Assembly: GCA_016287465.1 (NCBI GenBank)
Contig: JAEEWP010000008.1
Span: forward strand, 1 to 34,352
Direction: 5' to 3'
DNA: 34,352 bases
Origin: Caryophanales bacterium
GTDB taxonomy: Bacteria; Bacillota_I; Bacilli_A; RFN20; CAG-826
Each line of letters starts with the position of its first letter. Within the stretch, counting starts at the first letter, position 1. The notes under the pieces were generated by a model. It had not been told where the DNA came from, made no database searches, and saw only the letters and a program-made list of their open reading frames with translations. Shown one piece after another: positions 17,180-23,766 of this stretch. The translations under genes were made by a program, and so were the position numbers.

Positions 17180-18649
17180 TTAGGCAGCGAGCCATTTGTC
17201 GGCAATCGCAGCGGCTTCGTCAGAAGTAAGTTTGAGGACGGAACCGTGGCGCTTTCCACCATTGCCCCAAGAGAATTTGGAGGAAGGATAGATGCTCCAG
17301 GCACTGCCAGTGGTATCTTCGATGTCGGTTGTTGAGAATGGGAGGTAACCACTGCCGGCGTTGTATCTGTCGCCCATGATGCACCACTCTGGGGTGTTTG
17401 GATCATCCCAGTCACACTTGTTGAACTGGAAGAGGGCCGGTCCTTCAAGGGTGGTGTTGTCGAAGCTAGAGACACCGGTGCCGGAGGTTGGAAGTCCAAG
17501 CTCATCAAGATCTAAGACTTTCTCCCAGGCTTCGTAGTCAAGGATATCGTCGCTTCTGAAGACACGGATGCCACCATCTCTGTCGCCGTTGTCACCGTCT
17601 TTGGTGATGGCGTAGTAATGGTCGCCGATCTTGGTGCAGGTAGCGTCGATGATGTTTCTGCCATTTGGATGGTTGGAGTTCTCTGGAACGCCATCGGTCT
17701 GGTTATCGATGAAGAGCTTGGTCTCTCCGAAGTGCTCGAAGTCACGGGTGGTCGTGTAGTAGACGGCGTCGCCTTTGACTTTGGTTTTCTGATCATCTGG
17801 CAAGGTAAGGTCATCGATGATGCAGCTGGACCAGAAGATGACGTACTGTCCGGTCTCTTCGTGCCAAGTCATCTCTGGGGCCCAGGCCATACCGGCATTC
17901 TCTGGAGCGACTTCGATGTATTTTGGATCGCCCCAATCGGTAAGGTCCTCGGTTTCCCAAAGGATGAGGGTGTGTTTACCGTTAACGGTTGGGTAAGTGT
18001 AGCCTTTTGGAGTGTTTCTCCATCCGCCTTCAGGTCTGTTGTTGACCTTGAGGTCGGTGGCGATGATGAAGAATCTGTCGCCTTCTGGTGAACGATAGAC
18101 GAATGGGTCTCTGACGCCCTTTTCGCTAGCGATTGAGGAAAGGACAGGCTGATTTCCGTTTAAGGACTGGAAGTTGAATCCCTGGCCCTCTGGGGCTAAA
18201 GACATGTAGACTTGTTCGCCGTTGGCGCTTCCTTCACCGGTGAAGGTGACAAGAAGGTAACCGACGTAATCGTCTTCGGTGAGTTCTTTGTCTAAGCCTT
18301 TGACGGTGACTTCCTGAGTGTAGCTGCCGACTTTGCCATCTTTGGTGATTGAAGCAGTAAGCATAACGGTTGTGTCCGCTAAAGGTCTCTCAACTGAACC
18401 AGGAGCGATGTCACCGATAGCTTCGCAATGAATGATATTTGGTTCGTCGCAACTCCAGGTGATCGGAAGTCCATCAACTTCTTCTGGGAGATACATGTTG
18501 CCTCTCACATCATCGAGGCCTTTGAGGGTAAGGCCTGGAATGTAGGCGGCCATTTCCTCAGATTCCATGGTTGGAACAACTTTTGGCACGCTTGTGCATC
18601 CTGCTAACGCGAGGACGGTAAGCATAGGAAAGATAATTTTTTTGTTCAT
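17180..18649 (-). CDS. secreted lipoprotein glycosidase, glycoside hydrolase family 43 type
   Basis: A surface enzyme that probably removes arabinose or xylose units from plant polysaccharides; the exact substrate cannot be read from sequence. From the chosen ATG it is 489 residues. The N-terminus is a lipoprotein signal with lipobox LAGC, Cys18 being the lipidated residue. Residues about 40-120 look like an atrophied bacterial Ig domain (LPITWSCDEPNII ... VTVKGLD). The rest is a GH43-like five-bladed propeller with candidate catalytic residues Asp181 (GVRDPFVY), Asp335 (NIIDATCTK) and Glu402 (LEGPALF), plus the WAPE motif at 256-259. An AGAGGA site precedes the start; an upstream start at 18730 would include the operator. 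It interrupts dprA-topA as a single-gene unit with its own control signals, suggesting later insertion. Confidence 0.87.
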   Translation of the reverse strand: MNKKIIFPMLTVLALAGCTSVPKVVPTMESEEMAAYIPGLTLKGLDDVRGNMYLPEEVDGLPITWSCDEPNIIHCEAIGDIAPGSVERPLADTTVMLTASITKDGKVGSYTQEVTVKGLDKELTEDDYVGYLLVTFTGEGSANGEQVYMSLAPEGQGFNFQSLNGNQPVLSSIASEKGVRDPFVYRSPEGDRFFIIATDLKVNNRPEGGWRNTPKGYTYPTVNGKHTLILWETEDLTDWGDPKYIEVAPENAGMAWAPEMTWHEETGQYVIFWSSCIIDDLTLPDDQKTKVKGDAVYYTTTRDFEHFGETKLFIDNQTDGVPENSNHPNGRNIIDATCTKIGDHYYAITKDGDNGDRDGGIRVFRSDDILDYEAWEKVLDLDELGLPTSGTGVSSFDNTTLEGPALFQFNKCDWDDPNTPEWCIMGDRYNAGSGYLPFSTTDIEDTTGSAWSIYPSSKFSWGNGGKRHGSVLKLTSDEAAAIADKWLAA

Positions 18650-18674
18650 GGGAAATATCCTCTTTTTCGTAGTT

Positions 18675-18680
18675 ATTTTA
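18675..18680 (-). promoter_or_regulatory. probable -10 box of the glycosidase gene
   Basis: TAAAAT lies 26 nt upstream of the ATG, leaving about 20 nt of leader that includes the AGAGGA site. No good -35 is seen at normal spacing, so the promoter may depend on an activator. Confidence 0.45.
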
Positions 18681-18684
18681 CCCA

Positions 18685-18698
18685 TGTAAGCGCTCACG
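18685..18698. promoter_or_regulatory. cre-like / LacI-family operator upstream of the glycosidase gene
   Basis: TGTAAGCGCTCACG matches the catabolite responsive element consensus TGWAANCGNTNWCA at all but the last base and keeps the central CG of LacI-family operators. It begins 4 bp upstream of the -10 box, so bound protein would block RNA polymerase. Sugar-dependent repression by CcpA or a local LacI-type regulator is inferred. Confidence 0.65.
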
Positions 18699-18741
18699 CA
18701 AAAGCCAAACATGTCAAAAGCACATGGCAATCTTTGGTGTT

Positions 18742-19554
18742 TTACCTTTTTAGACGCTCTCTTTCTCCCCTGATATCACCCATCATTAAGAGGACGTCTT
18801 CTGGGCTTTCGACCATAAAAGCCCCATCTTTTATGAGGGCGTTGCAGGCGCTATCTTCAGTAGCCCGATAAGGAACGCATCCAACATCTTTATTTGAACT
18901 TAAAGCGTAATTGACGGTGATGAGGGTGCCGCTTCTTCTTGATGCCTCCCCTACGACCGTCGCTTTCGATAAGCCGGCGACGATGCGGTTTCTTAGAGGG
19001 AAAGTCTCATGAGTTGGTTTGGTCTTGCCAGGGTATTCAGAAATGACAAGGCCTTCCTTCTTGATCCTTTCATATACAGGCGTGTTCTCGCTTGGATAAC
19101 AGAAATCGATCCCGTTTCCGAGGACGGCAACAGCCCCTCCTTTGCTGTCTAAGGCCGCTACAAGGGCTGCTACATCGATTCCGCGGGCCAGACCACTAAC
19201 AATCCTGTACCCATACTTTGAGAGCCCAGAACACATGGTTCTAGCCATCTCATTGCCATAAGGCGTTGAATCTCTTGAACCAACATAGGAGACGCACTTT
19301 GAATCGTCGCGCATCAAAGAAAGATCACCATAGTAAAAGAGAACGATAGGCGGTTTGTAGCATTGTTTCAAAGCCAAAGGATATTCAGGATCGAGAATCG
19401 TCACGTATTTGCTTTGGCATGCTGAAGAAAGCTTCTCGTAAAGCTCTTCGTCCGGAACTTCCTTGTCCTTGACGGCTTGGGTTAGCTTATCCCAATCGCC
19501 CTCGTACTTGAGAGCGAGATAATGAAGAATCTGATTAGGTTTAAGAATTGACAT
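18742..19554 (-). CDS. dprA: DNA-processing protein DprA/Smf
   Basis: Binds incoming single-stranded DNA and loads RecA in natural transformation; it is also retained in many species not known to be competent. From the ATG at 19554 it is 270 residues. The Rossmann-like core shows YVGSR, IVSGLARGID, VAVLGNGIDFCYP, FPLRNRIVAGLS and SGTLITVNYAL, all family motifs. The His usually found after the GID motif is missing (VAALVAAL). A further 42 codons upstream overlap rnhB and have no recognisable content. The chosen ATG has a strong GGAGGG site and lies 55 bp after rnhB. No terminator was seen after it. Confidence 0.95.
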   Translation of the reverse strand: MSILKPNQILHYLALKYEGDWDKLTQAVKDKEVPDEELYEKLSSACQSKYVTILDPEYPLALKQCYKPPIVLFYYGDLSLMRDDSKCVSYVGSRDSTPYGNEMARTMCSGLSKYGYRIVSGLARGIDVAALVAALDSKGGAVAVLGNGIDFCYPSENTPVYERIKKEGLVISEYPGKTKPTHETFPLRNRIVAGLSKATVVGEASRRSGTLITVNYALSSNKDVGCVPYRATEDSACNALIKDGAFMVESPEDVLLMMGDIRGERERLKR

Positions 19555-19609
19555 GGGTTCCCTCCACAATTCATATATGGCGGGAATCCTGTTTTTTTCC
19601 GAAAAATCG

Positions 19610-20230
19610 TTAACAAAGTTTTGGGCTGTCGTCCAAAAGGTATTTGATTGGCGCGAACGTCTTGCGGTGAACGTGATCAATCGGGCCGTATTTGTTTATC
19701 GCATCGATATGGGCTTTTGTTCCATATCCCTTGTGCTTGGCGAATCCGTATTCAGGATATTGCTTATCAAGCTCATCCATATATCTGTCACGGCTCACTT
19801 TGGCAAGGATCGATGCTGCAGCGACGTTAAGACACTGGGCATCTCCTTTGATCATGGCGATGACCTTCTTGTTCTTCACATATAAAGGCATAGCGTCCGT
19901 GATGATGAGGTCATAGTCGATTCCGATCTGCTCGATGGCTTTCTTCATGCAGATCTTGGTGGCCTCATAAATGTTGTACTTGTCGATATCGTCCGCGCTG
20001 ACGGAAGCGATTCCGTATGCGAGAGCCTTTTCTTTGATGATGTCGAAAAGGGCTTCACGCTTCTTAGCGGTCAGTTTCTTTGAATCATCGATAAGGTCAT
20101 CTTCGAAGTCTGGGGTGAATAACGCAGCTGCGGCAAAAACAGGTCCCGCAAGAGGACCGCGCCCTGCCTCATCGACTCCGACAATGAGTTTGCAGGAAGA
20201 TGAATAGAACTCTTTCTCTTTGTTGAGCAT
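19610..20230 (-). CDS. rnhB: ribonuclease HII
   Basis: Cleaves RNA in RNA-DNA hybrids and single ribonucleotides in DNA. The 206 residues carry the N-terminal signature VGVDEAGRGPLAGPV with catalytic Asp-Glu, a later acidic residue in LIITDAMPL, and KVSRDRYMDEL near the end. The start codon shares its A with the rbgA stop (TAATG), so translation is coupled. rbgA-rnhB is a conserved pair in Bacilli. Confidence 0.97.
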   Translation of the reverse strand: MLNKEKEFYSSSCKLIVGVDEAGRGPLAGPVFAAAALFTPDFEDDLIDDSKKLTAKKREALFDIIKEKALAYGIASVSADDIDKYNIYEATKICMKKAIEQIGIDYDLIITDAMPLYVKNKKVIAMIKGDAQCLNVAAASILAKVSRDRYMDELDKQYPEYGFAKHKGYGTKAHIDAINKYGPIDHVHRKTFAPIKYLLDDSPKLC

Positions 20231-21093
20231 TATGGTCTTTCTAAGCTGATCTTACCGAAATAGCCTTCTTGGAAATCTTTGAAGATGGAAGATGTCGCTT
20301 TCGCGTAATCGAAGGTTCCGTTCTTCAAAAGATACCCGCGGTTTTTAGCGACGATTTCGAGGACTTCTTCGGCCTCGAGTTTGCTTAAGTCTTCAATTCC
20401 GTAGCGGTTTTGCAGACAATTTTTGTAATTTTCGCGTAAGAAGACGAATAAGAAACGATATAGCTCATCAAGAGGGAGGACATCTTCTTTGATGCTTCCA
20501 AGGATGGCTAAACGTCTGGCGGTCAACGGGCCTTCGTAGTTCATTGGAAGGATACCTGGGGTATCAAGCAAAACGAAGTCCCCGGAGAGTTTGATCCATT
20601 GCTCGCTTCTGGTGACGCCTGGGGTGTTGGCTGCCCTTGCGACGCGCTTGCCCGCAAGGTTATTGATGAGGGTGCTCTTACCTACATTAGGGATGCCGAC
20701 GATTAGGAGCTTGAGAGGCTGTTTCTTCATGCCGAGCTTCTTCTCTTTCTCGCGTTTCTTAAGAACGAGAGGCTCGCTCATCTCATTGAGGACCTTGAAG
20801 ACCTTCTCACCTTTGAGGTTGCTGGCGAAACAGGTAATGCCCTCTTGGTTATATTTGGCGATCCATCTGGCGGTGACCAATGTATCAGCTTTGTCGTTTT
20901 TGGAGAGAACAATCAAATGAGGTTTGCTTCCGATGAGCTCACTAAGCATCGGGTTACGCGTCGAAAAAGGCGCTCTCGCGTCTGCGACCTCAACGACGAT
21001 GTCGGCGTTCTTGACGAAAGGAGCCATCTCGCGGAGGGCTTTGGCCATATGGCCAGGAAAATAATGGACGTTCTTCTGCTGCTGATTGTTCAT
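20230..21093 (-). CDS. rbgA: ribosome biogenesis GTPase RbgA (YlqF)
   Basis: A circularly permuted GTPase for late 50S assembly. The 287 residues match the family. The N-terminus [13 protein letters not shown] is diagnostic. G4 comes first at 64-67 as SKND, where most homologues have NKxD. The P-loop GIPNVGKST is at 133-141 and DTPG at 177-180. A C-terminal ANTAR-like helical region follows. The ATG has no Shine-Dalgarno, but a promoter -10 ends 7 nt upstream, pointing to a leaderless mRNA. It follows the rplS terminator and precedes rnhB with a TAATG overlap. Confidence 0.96.
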   Translation of the reverse strand: MNNQQQKNVHYFPGHMAKALREMAPFVKNADIVVEVADARAPFSTRNPMLSELIGSKPHLIVLSKNDKADTLVTARWIAKYNQEGITCFASNLKGEKVFKVLNEMSEPLVLKKREKEKKLGMKKQPLKLLIVGIPNVGKSTLINNLAGKRVARAANTPGVTRSEQWIKLSGDFVLLDTPGILPMNYEGPLTARRLAILGSIKEDVLPLDELYRFLFVFLRENYKNCLQNRYGIEDLSKLEAEEVLEIVAKNRGYLLKNGTFDYAKATSSIFKDFQEGYFGKISLERP

Positions 21094-21100
21094 CTAATAA

Positions 21101-21129
21101 AGTATAAGAATTCTATTGAATTAAGACAA
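21101..21129 (-). promoter_or_regulatory. rbgA-rnhB promoter, leaderless arrangement
   Basis: TTGTCT (21124-21129), 17-bp spacer, TATACT (21101-21106), then only 7 nt to the rbgA ATG. Both boxes are recognisable, and normal geometry places the transcript start at or next to the A of the ATG. It is the clearest of the four leaderless candidates. Confidence 0.72.
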
Positions 21130-21133
21130 AAGA

Positions 21134-21165
21134 AAACCGCCCTCATTTGAAAGGGCGGTTCCAGT
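21134..21165 (-). terminator. intrinsic terminator of rplS
   Basis: On the minus strand ACCGCCCT pairs with AGGGCGGT across an 8-nt loop and is followed by TTTCTTTT. It lies between rplS and rbgA. Confidence 0.94.
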
Positions 21166-21178
21166 CACTTCTTGAGAT

Positions 21179-21550
21179 TTACTTGGCTTCGGCAGCCTTT
21201 GGGGCTTTGCCTTGCTTGATACGGGCGGATTTGCCGCTGAGTCCACGCATGTAGTGGATTCTGGCACGACGAACCTTACCGTAACGGGTAACTTCGATCT
21301 TGGCGATGCTTGGGGAGTTGACAGGGAAGGTTCTTTCCACGCCGACGCCACTGGACATCTTACGGACGACGAAGGTTTCGCTGACACCATGACCGCGACG
21401 CTGGATAACGACGCCCTCATAGACCTGAATACGCTCTTTCTTGTTCTCGACGATGCGGTAGTAGACCTTGACGGTGTCACCGCTGGAGAACTGTGGGATG
21501 TCTTCGCGAATCTGCTTGGCAGTGATCTCATTGACAATGTTGTTGTTCAT
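21179..21550 (-). CDS. rplS: 50S ribosomal protein L19
   Basis: Large-subunit protein at the interface with the small subunit. The 123 residues include [39 protein letters not shown] and [19 protein letters not shown], which identify L19 without doubt. A strong AGGAGG site lies 9 nt before the ATG. In Bacillus rplS is the last gene of the rpsP-trmD operon. Here it points away from rpsP and is a single-gene unit with its own structured leader and terminator. Confidence 0.98.
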   Translation of the reverse strand: MNNNIVNEITAKQIREDIPQFSSGDTVKVYYRIVENKKERIQVYEGVVIQRRGHGVSETFVVRKMSSGVGVERTFPVNSPSIAKIEVTRYGKVRRARIHYMRGLSGKSARIKQGKAPKAAEAK

Positions 21551-21690
21551 GAATCTTTTCCTCCTAACTTAGAATTTGCTCTTCAGGTTCACGTCTAGTG
21601 ACAGACGGCGGAGCCTGCGTATCGCTTTCGCGCACCGAATATATTACGCGCTCGATAAGCCCCTCGCAAGCAAAACCTTTGGAGAGTGAA
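21551..21690 (-). promoter_or_regulatory. structured 5' leader of rplS, candidate L19 autoregulatory element
   Basis: On the transcript GAGCGCGTA (21645-21653) pairs with TACGC plus GCTC (21611-21621, two bases bulged). An inner CGC-GAAA-GCG hairpin (21623-21632) sits inside that stem. A separate hairpin CGTCT/AGACG (21592-21607) follows. An L19 leader upstream of rplS is known in Bacilli. I matched only position and general form, not its consensus. Confidence 0.5.
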
Positions 21691-21706
21691 ATGTAATGTA
21701 ATTATG

Positions 21707-21728
21707 TGTCAAGCAAAAATACTTGACA
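21707..21728. repeat. inverted repeat between divergent rplS and rpsP
   Basis: TGTCAAG (21707-21713) and CTTGACA (21722-21728) are exact reverse complements 8 bp apart. The right arm holds the rpsP -35 TTGACA. The left arm reads TTGACA on the minus strand, but no good -10 for rplS follows at 17 bp. Confidence 0.6.
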
Positions 21729-21751
21729 GGCATATATCATAAGCCTATGAT
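21723..21751 (+). promoter_or_regulatory. rpsP-khpA-rimM-trmD promoter
   Basis: TTGACA (21723-21728), 17-bp spacer, TATGAT (21746-21751). It matches 11 of 12 consensus bases and lies 27 bp before the rpsP ATG, which has a GGAGAA site. Confidence 0.92.
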
Positions 21752-21778
21752 TACGTTCGGAAAAGGAGAACAAGCATT

Positions 21779-22060
21779 ATGGTTAAAATCAGATTGGCCC
21801 GCATTGGCCGCCACAAAGATCCCTTCTACCGCATCGTCGCCGCTGACAGCCGCTCTTCCAGAGATGGCCGTTATATCGAACAGATCGGCACCTATGATCC
21901 AGCTCTTGGAGAAGAGAAAGCCATCATCAACGAAGAACTCGCTATGAAGTGGCTCAAAGATGGCGCCATTCCTTCCGACAGCGTCCGCGCTATGTTCAGC
22001 CGCAAAGGCATCATGGCCAAGTTTGCCGAAGGAAAAGCTAAGAAAAAGGAGACCAAATAA
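21779..22060 (+). CDS. rpsP: 30S ribosomal protein S16
   Basis: Small-subunit assembly protein. The 93 residues start [20 protein letters not shown], followed by [20 protein letters not shown], the S16 signature, and a short basic tail. It heads rpsP-khpA-rimM-trmD behind a near-consensus promoter and a clear AGGAG site. The stop shares its A with the khpA start (TAATG). Confidence 0.98.
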   Translation: MVKIRLARIGRHKDPFYRIVAADSRSSRDGRYIEQIGTYDPALGEEKAIINEELAMKWLKDGAIPSDSVRAMFSRKGIMAKFAEGKAKKKETK

Positions 22061-22344
22061 TGGATTACGAGAAAGTAATCCACGGTCTTGTCGATCCCCT
22101 CATCGAGCATCCTGAATCCATCATGGTCAGAGAGCTCCCAGGCAGCACCGAGAAAGATGTGGCCCTCCTCATCGTCGCAGAAGATGATGACACCGCCCGC
22201 TTAATCGGCAAGCATGGAGCGATCGCAAACGCCCTTCGTGAAGCCATTGGAATCGTTGGCAAAGCCGACAACTCCAACGTCAGAATCCATTTGAAATTCG
22301 AAAGCTTCAACGAAAATCATGACGACAAAGAGGACGCCGAATAA
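22060..22344 (+). CDS. khpA: KH-domain RNA-binding protein KhpA
   Basis: A small RNA-binding protein that partners KhpB (Jag) in Gram-positive bacteria and affects cell division and RNA metabolism. The 94 residues form a single KH domain with the GxxG loop in LIGKHGAIANALREAIG. It lies between rpsP and rimM, as ylqC does in Bacillus. It starts by TAATG overlap with rpsP and has an AAAGGAG site. Its last codons and stop lie inside a terminator-like hairpin. Confidence 0.94.
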   Translation: MDYEKVIHGLVDPLIEHPESIMVRELPGSTEKDVALLIVAEDDDTARLIGKHGAIANALREAIGIVGKADNSNVRIHLKFESFNENHDDKEDAE

Positions 22345-22358
22345 GCGTCCTCCTTTTT
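22330..22358 (+). terminator. intrinsic terminator or attenuator between khpA and rimM
   Basis: GAGGACGC (22330-22337) pairs perfectly with GCGTCCTC (22345-22352). The 7-nt loop contains the khpA stop codon, and CTTTTT follows. The rimM ATG is only 6 bp beyond the T-run. Ribosomes finishing khpA would melt the 5' arm, so read-through could depend on khpA translation. Confidence 0.75.
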
Positions 22359-22363
22359 CTCTT

Positions 22364-22882
22364 ATGGAATACATCACACTTGGTTACATTCTTAAGCCCT
22401 TCGGGTTAAAAGGTGAGGTCAGATGCAAATCCCTCACATCTTTTGCTAAGCAAAGATTTAAGAAAGGGACCAAACTGTCCCTCCACGACGAGAAAACGAA
22501 CGAAAGATTCCCTGCTACCGTTAAGAGCTTCAGGGATTCCGGAGACTATTACTTCCTCTCCTTCGAGGAATATGGTGATATAAACGCCATCGAAGGCTAT
22601 AAAGGCTTTGCCATCGAGATGGACAAAGAAGCGGCCGTCCTTCCAGAAGGCTACTACCGCTACGCCGACTTAATCGGCTGCAAGGTCGTCGACTATCTTG
22701 ACGAGAATCGCATCATCGGAGTCGTCGATGAGGTCCTCGAATACTCGAAGGTCAGAACCTTATCGGTCACCACCGCTGAGAAGAAACACGTTTACGTGCC
22801 ATTCAAAGACGGGCTTTTCATCAAAAACGTCGACATCGATAATAAAGTCATAACCATCAATGTCATGGAGGGCTTGCTTTGA
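22364..22882 (+). CDS. rimM: 16S rRNA processing protein RimM
   Basis: Assembly factor for the 30S head that binds S19. From the ATG at 22364 it is 172 residues with the N-terminal signature LGYILKPFGLKGEVRC, the SFRDSGDYYFLSFEEYGDIN region and a C-terminal PRC-barrel (YRYADLIGCKVVD ... VYVPFKDGLFIKNVDI). An ATG at 22319 would add 15 residues, but those overlap khpA and do not fit the family. The chosen ATG has a pyrimidine-rich upstream with no ribosome-binding site and follows a terminator hairpin. The gene overlaps trmD by 4 bp. Confidence 0.94.
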   Translation: MEYITLGYILKPFGLKGEVRCKSLTSFAKQRFKKGTKLSLHDEKTNERFPATVKSFRDSGDYYFLSFEEYGDINAIEGYKGFAIEMDKEAAVLPEGYYRYADLIGCKVVDYLDENRIIGVVDEVLEYSKVRTLSVTTAEKKHVYVPFKDGLFIKNVDIDNKVITINVMEGLL

Positions 22883-23649
22883 AGATCACCGTTTTAACAC
22901 TCTTCCCTGAGATGTTCGAAGGCGTTTTGAGCAACTCCATCATCAAGAGGGCCATCGCCAAAGGTTGCGCGGAGATCGAGATTGTTCAGATCCGCGATTT
23001 CACCACGGACAAATACGGAAGAACGGATACCCCGCCTATCGGAGGAGGAGCCGGGCTCATCCAGAAGTGCCAGCCTATCGTCGATGCTCTTAAGAAGGTC
23101 TCAGGTCCAAACAGCCACAAGGTCCTCTTCTCCCCTAGAGGCGTCACATATAACGAGAAAATCGCAAAATCCTATGCAAAACTTGAACATATCGTTCTCG
23201 TTTGCGGGCATTACGAAGGAATTGACGAGAGAGTGAATGACTATGTCGATGAGCTTCTTTCGATCGGTGACTATGTCTTAACTGGCGGAGAAATCCCAGC
23301 TATGTCCGTCATCGATTCCGTCGTCAGACTTCTCGATGGAGCCATCTCCCATGATTCCTTAACCGATGAATCGTTCAACGAACCAATCCTTGAGTATCCT
23401 CAATACACCGAACCATATGAGTTCGACGGAAAGAAAGTTCCTGACCTCTTATATAGCGGTAACCATGAGGCCATCGCCAAGTGGAGAAGGAAGAAGGCTT
23501 TGATCCTCACGAAGGAGCACCGCCCAGACCTCTTCGAAAAGCTTCCTCTTAGCAAGCAGGACAAGAAACTTCTGGCTGAGGAAGAGAGCGGAGAAACCCC
23601 AAAATGGGAAAAAGACGCTCTTGAGAAAGGGCACAAATTCATCAAATGA
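22879..23649 (+). CDS. trmD: tRNA (guanine-37-N1)-methyltransferase
   Basis: Methylates G37 of tRNAs to prevent frameshifting, using SAM in a deep trefoil knot. The 256 residues show ITVLTLFPEMFEG, PPIGGGAGLIQKCQPI, CGHYEGIDERV and LTGGEIPAMSVIDSVVRLL, all standard. The start codon is TTG, overlapping the rimM TGA (TTGA). A strong GGAGG at 22867-22871 supports it. It is the last gene of its operon and is followed by a terminator. rplS, its usual downstream partner, is not there. Confidence 0.97.
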   Translation: MKITVLTLFPEMFEGVLSNSIIKRAIAKGCAEIEIVQIRDFTTDKYGRTDTPPIGGGAGLIQKCQPIVDALKKVSGPNSHKVLFSPRGVTYNEKIAKSYAKLEHIVLVCGHYEGIDERVNDYVDELLSIGDYVLTGGEIPAMSVIDSVVRLLDGAISHDSLTDESFNEPILEYPQYTEPYEFDGKKVPDLLYSGNHEAIAKWRRKKALILTKEHRPDLFEKLPLSKQDKKLLAEEESGETPKWEKDALEKGHKFIK

Positions 23650-23681
23650 AAGACCTTACAATCAAGGTCTTTTTCTTTTTT
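23649..23681 (+). terminator. intrinsic terminator of rpsP-trmD
   Basis: AAAGACCTT (23649-23657) pairs with AAGGTCTTT (23664-23672) over a 6-nt loop, followed by TTCTTTTTTT. It insulates the pyr operon from the ribosomal operon. Confidence 0.95.
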
Positions 23682-23693
23682 TGAAAAAAGCGC

Positions 23694-23722
23694 TTGAATC
23701 ATTGATTCAGTATCTATATATT
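23694..23722 (+). promoter_or_regulatory. pyr operon promoter
   Basis: TTGAAT (23694-23699), 17-bp spacer, TATATT (23717-23722). The predicted start of transcription is at about 23728-23729, giving a leader of about 38 nt before pyrC. Confidence 0.8.
23695..23709. promoter_or_regulatory. candidate pyr operator palindrome
   Basis: TGAATCA and TGATTCA flank a single central T, a perfect 7-bp inverted repeat. It covers most of the -35 box and part of the spacer, so a bound dimer would exclude RNA polymerase. The regulator is not identified in this window. Confidence 0.6.
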
Positions 23723-23728
23723 TTTTGA

Positions 23729-23746
23729 GGGTTCCAAAGGAATCCC
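23729..23746 (+). promoter_or_regulatory. 5'-terminal hairpin of the pyr mRNA
   Basis: GGGTTCC (23729-23735) pairs with GGAATCCC (23739-23746), with one bulged T and a 3-nt loop. It begins at the predicted transcript start and ends about 7 nt before the AGGAGA ribosome-binding site. It has no T-run, so it is not a terminator. Confidence 0.5.
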
Positions 23747-23766
23747 ATATCGGTAGGAGAACTGAT

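Noticed and set aside
18711-18726. CATGT/ACATG repeat after dprA as its terminator
   Set aside because: The stem is only 5 bp and no T-run follows.
18650-18730. Upstream extension of the glycosidase
   Set aside because: It would place the promoter and cre-like operator inside the coding region and bury the lipoprotein signal peptide.
18708-18730. TTGACA on the minus strand near 18712 as -35 of the glycosidase gene
   Set aside because: At 17-bp spacing the -10 would be AGCGCT, the core of the operator. The nearest TAAAAT is 31 bp away.
19555-19680. Upstream extension of dprA
   Set aside because: These 42 codons overlap rnhB, do not look like DprA, and the ATG at 19554 has a strong ribosome-binding site.
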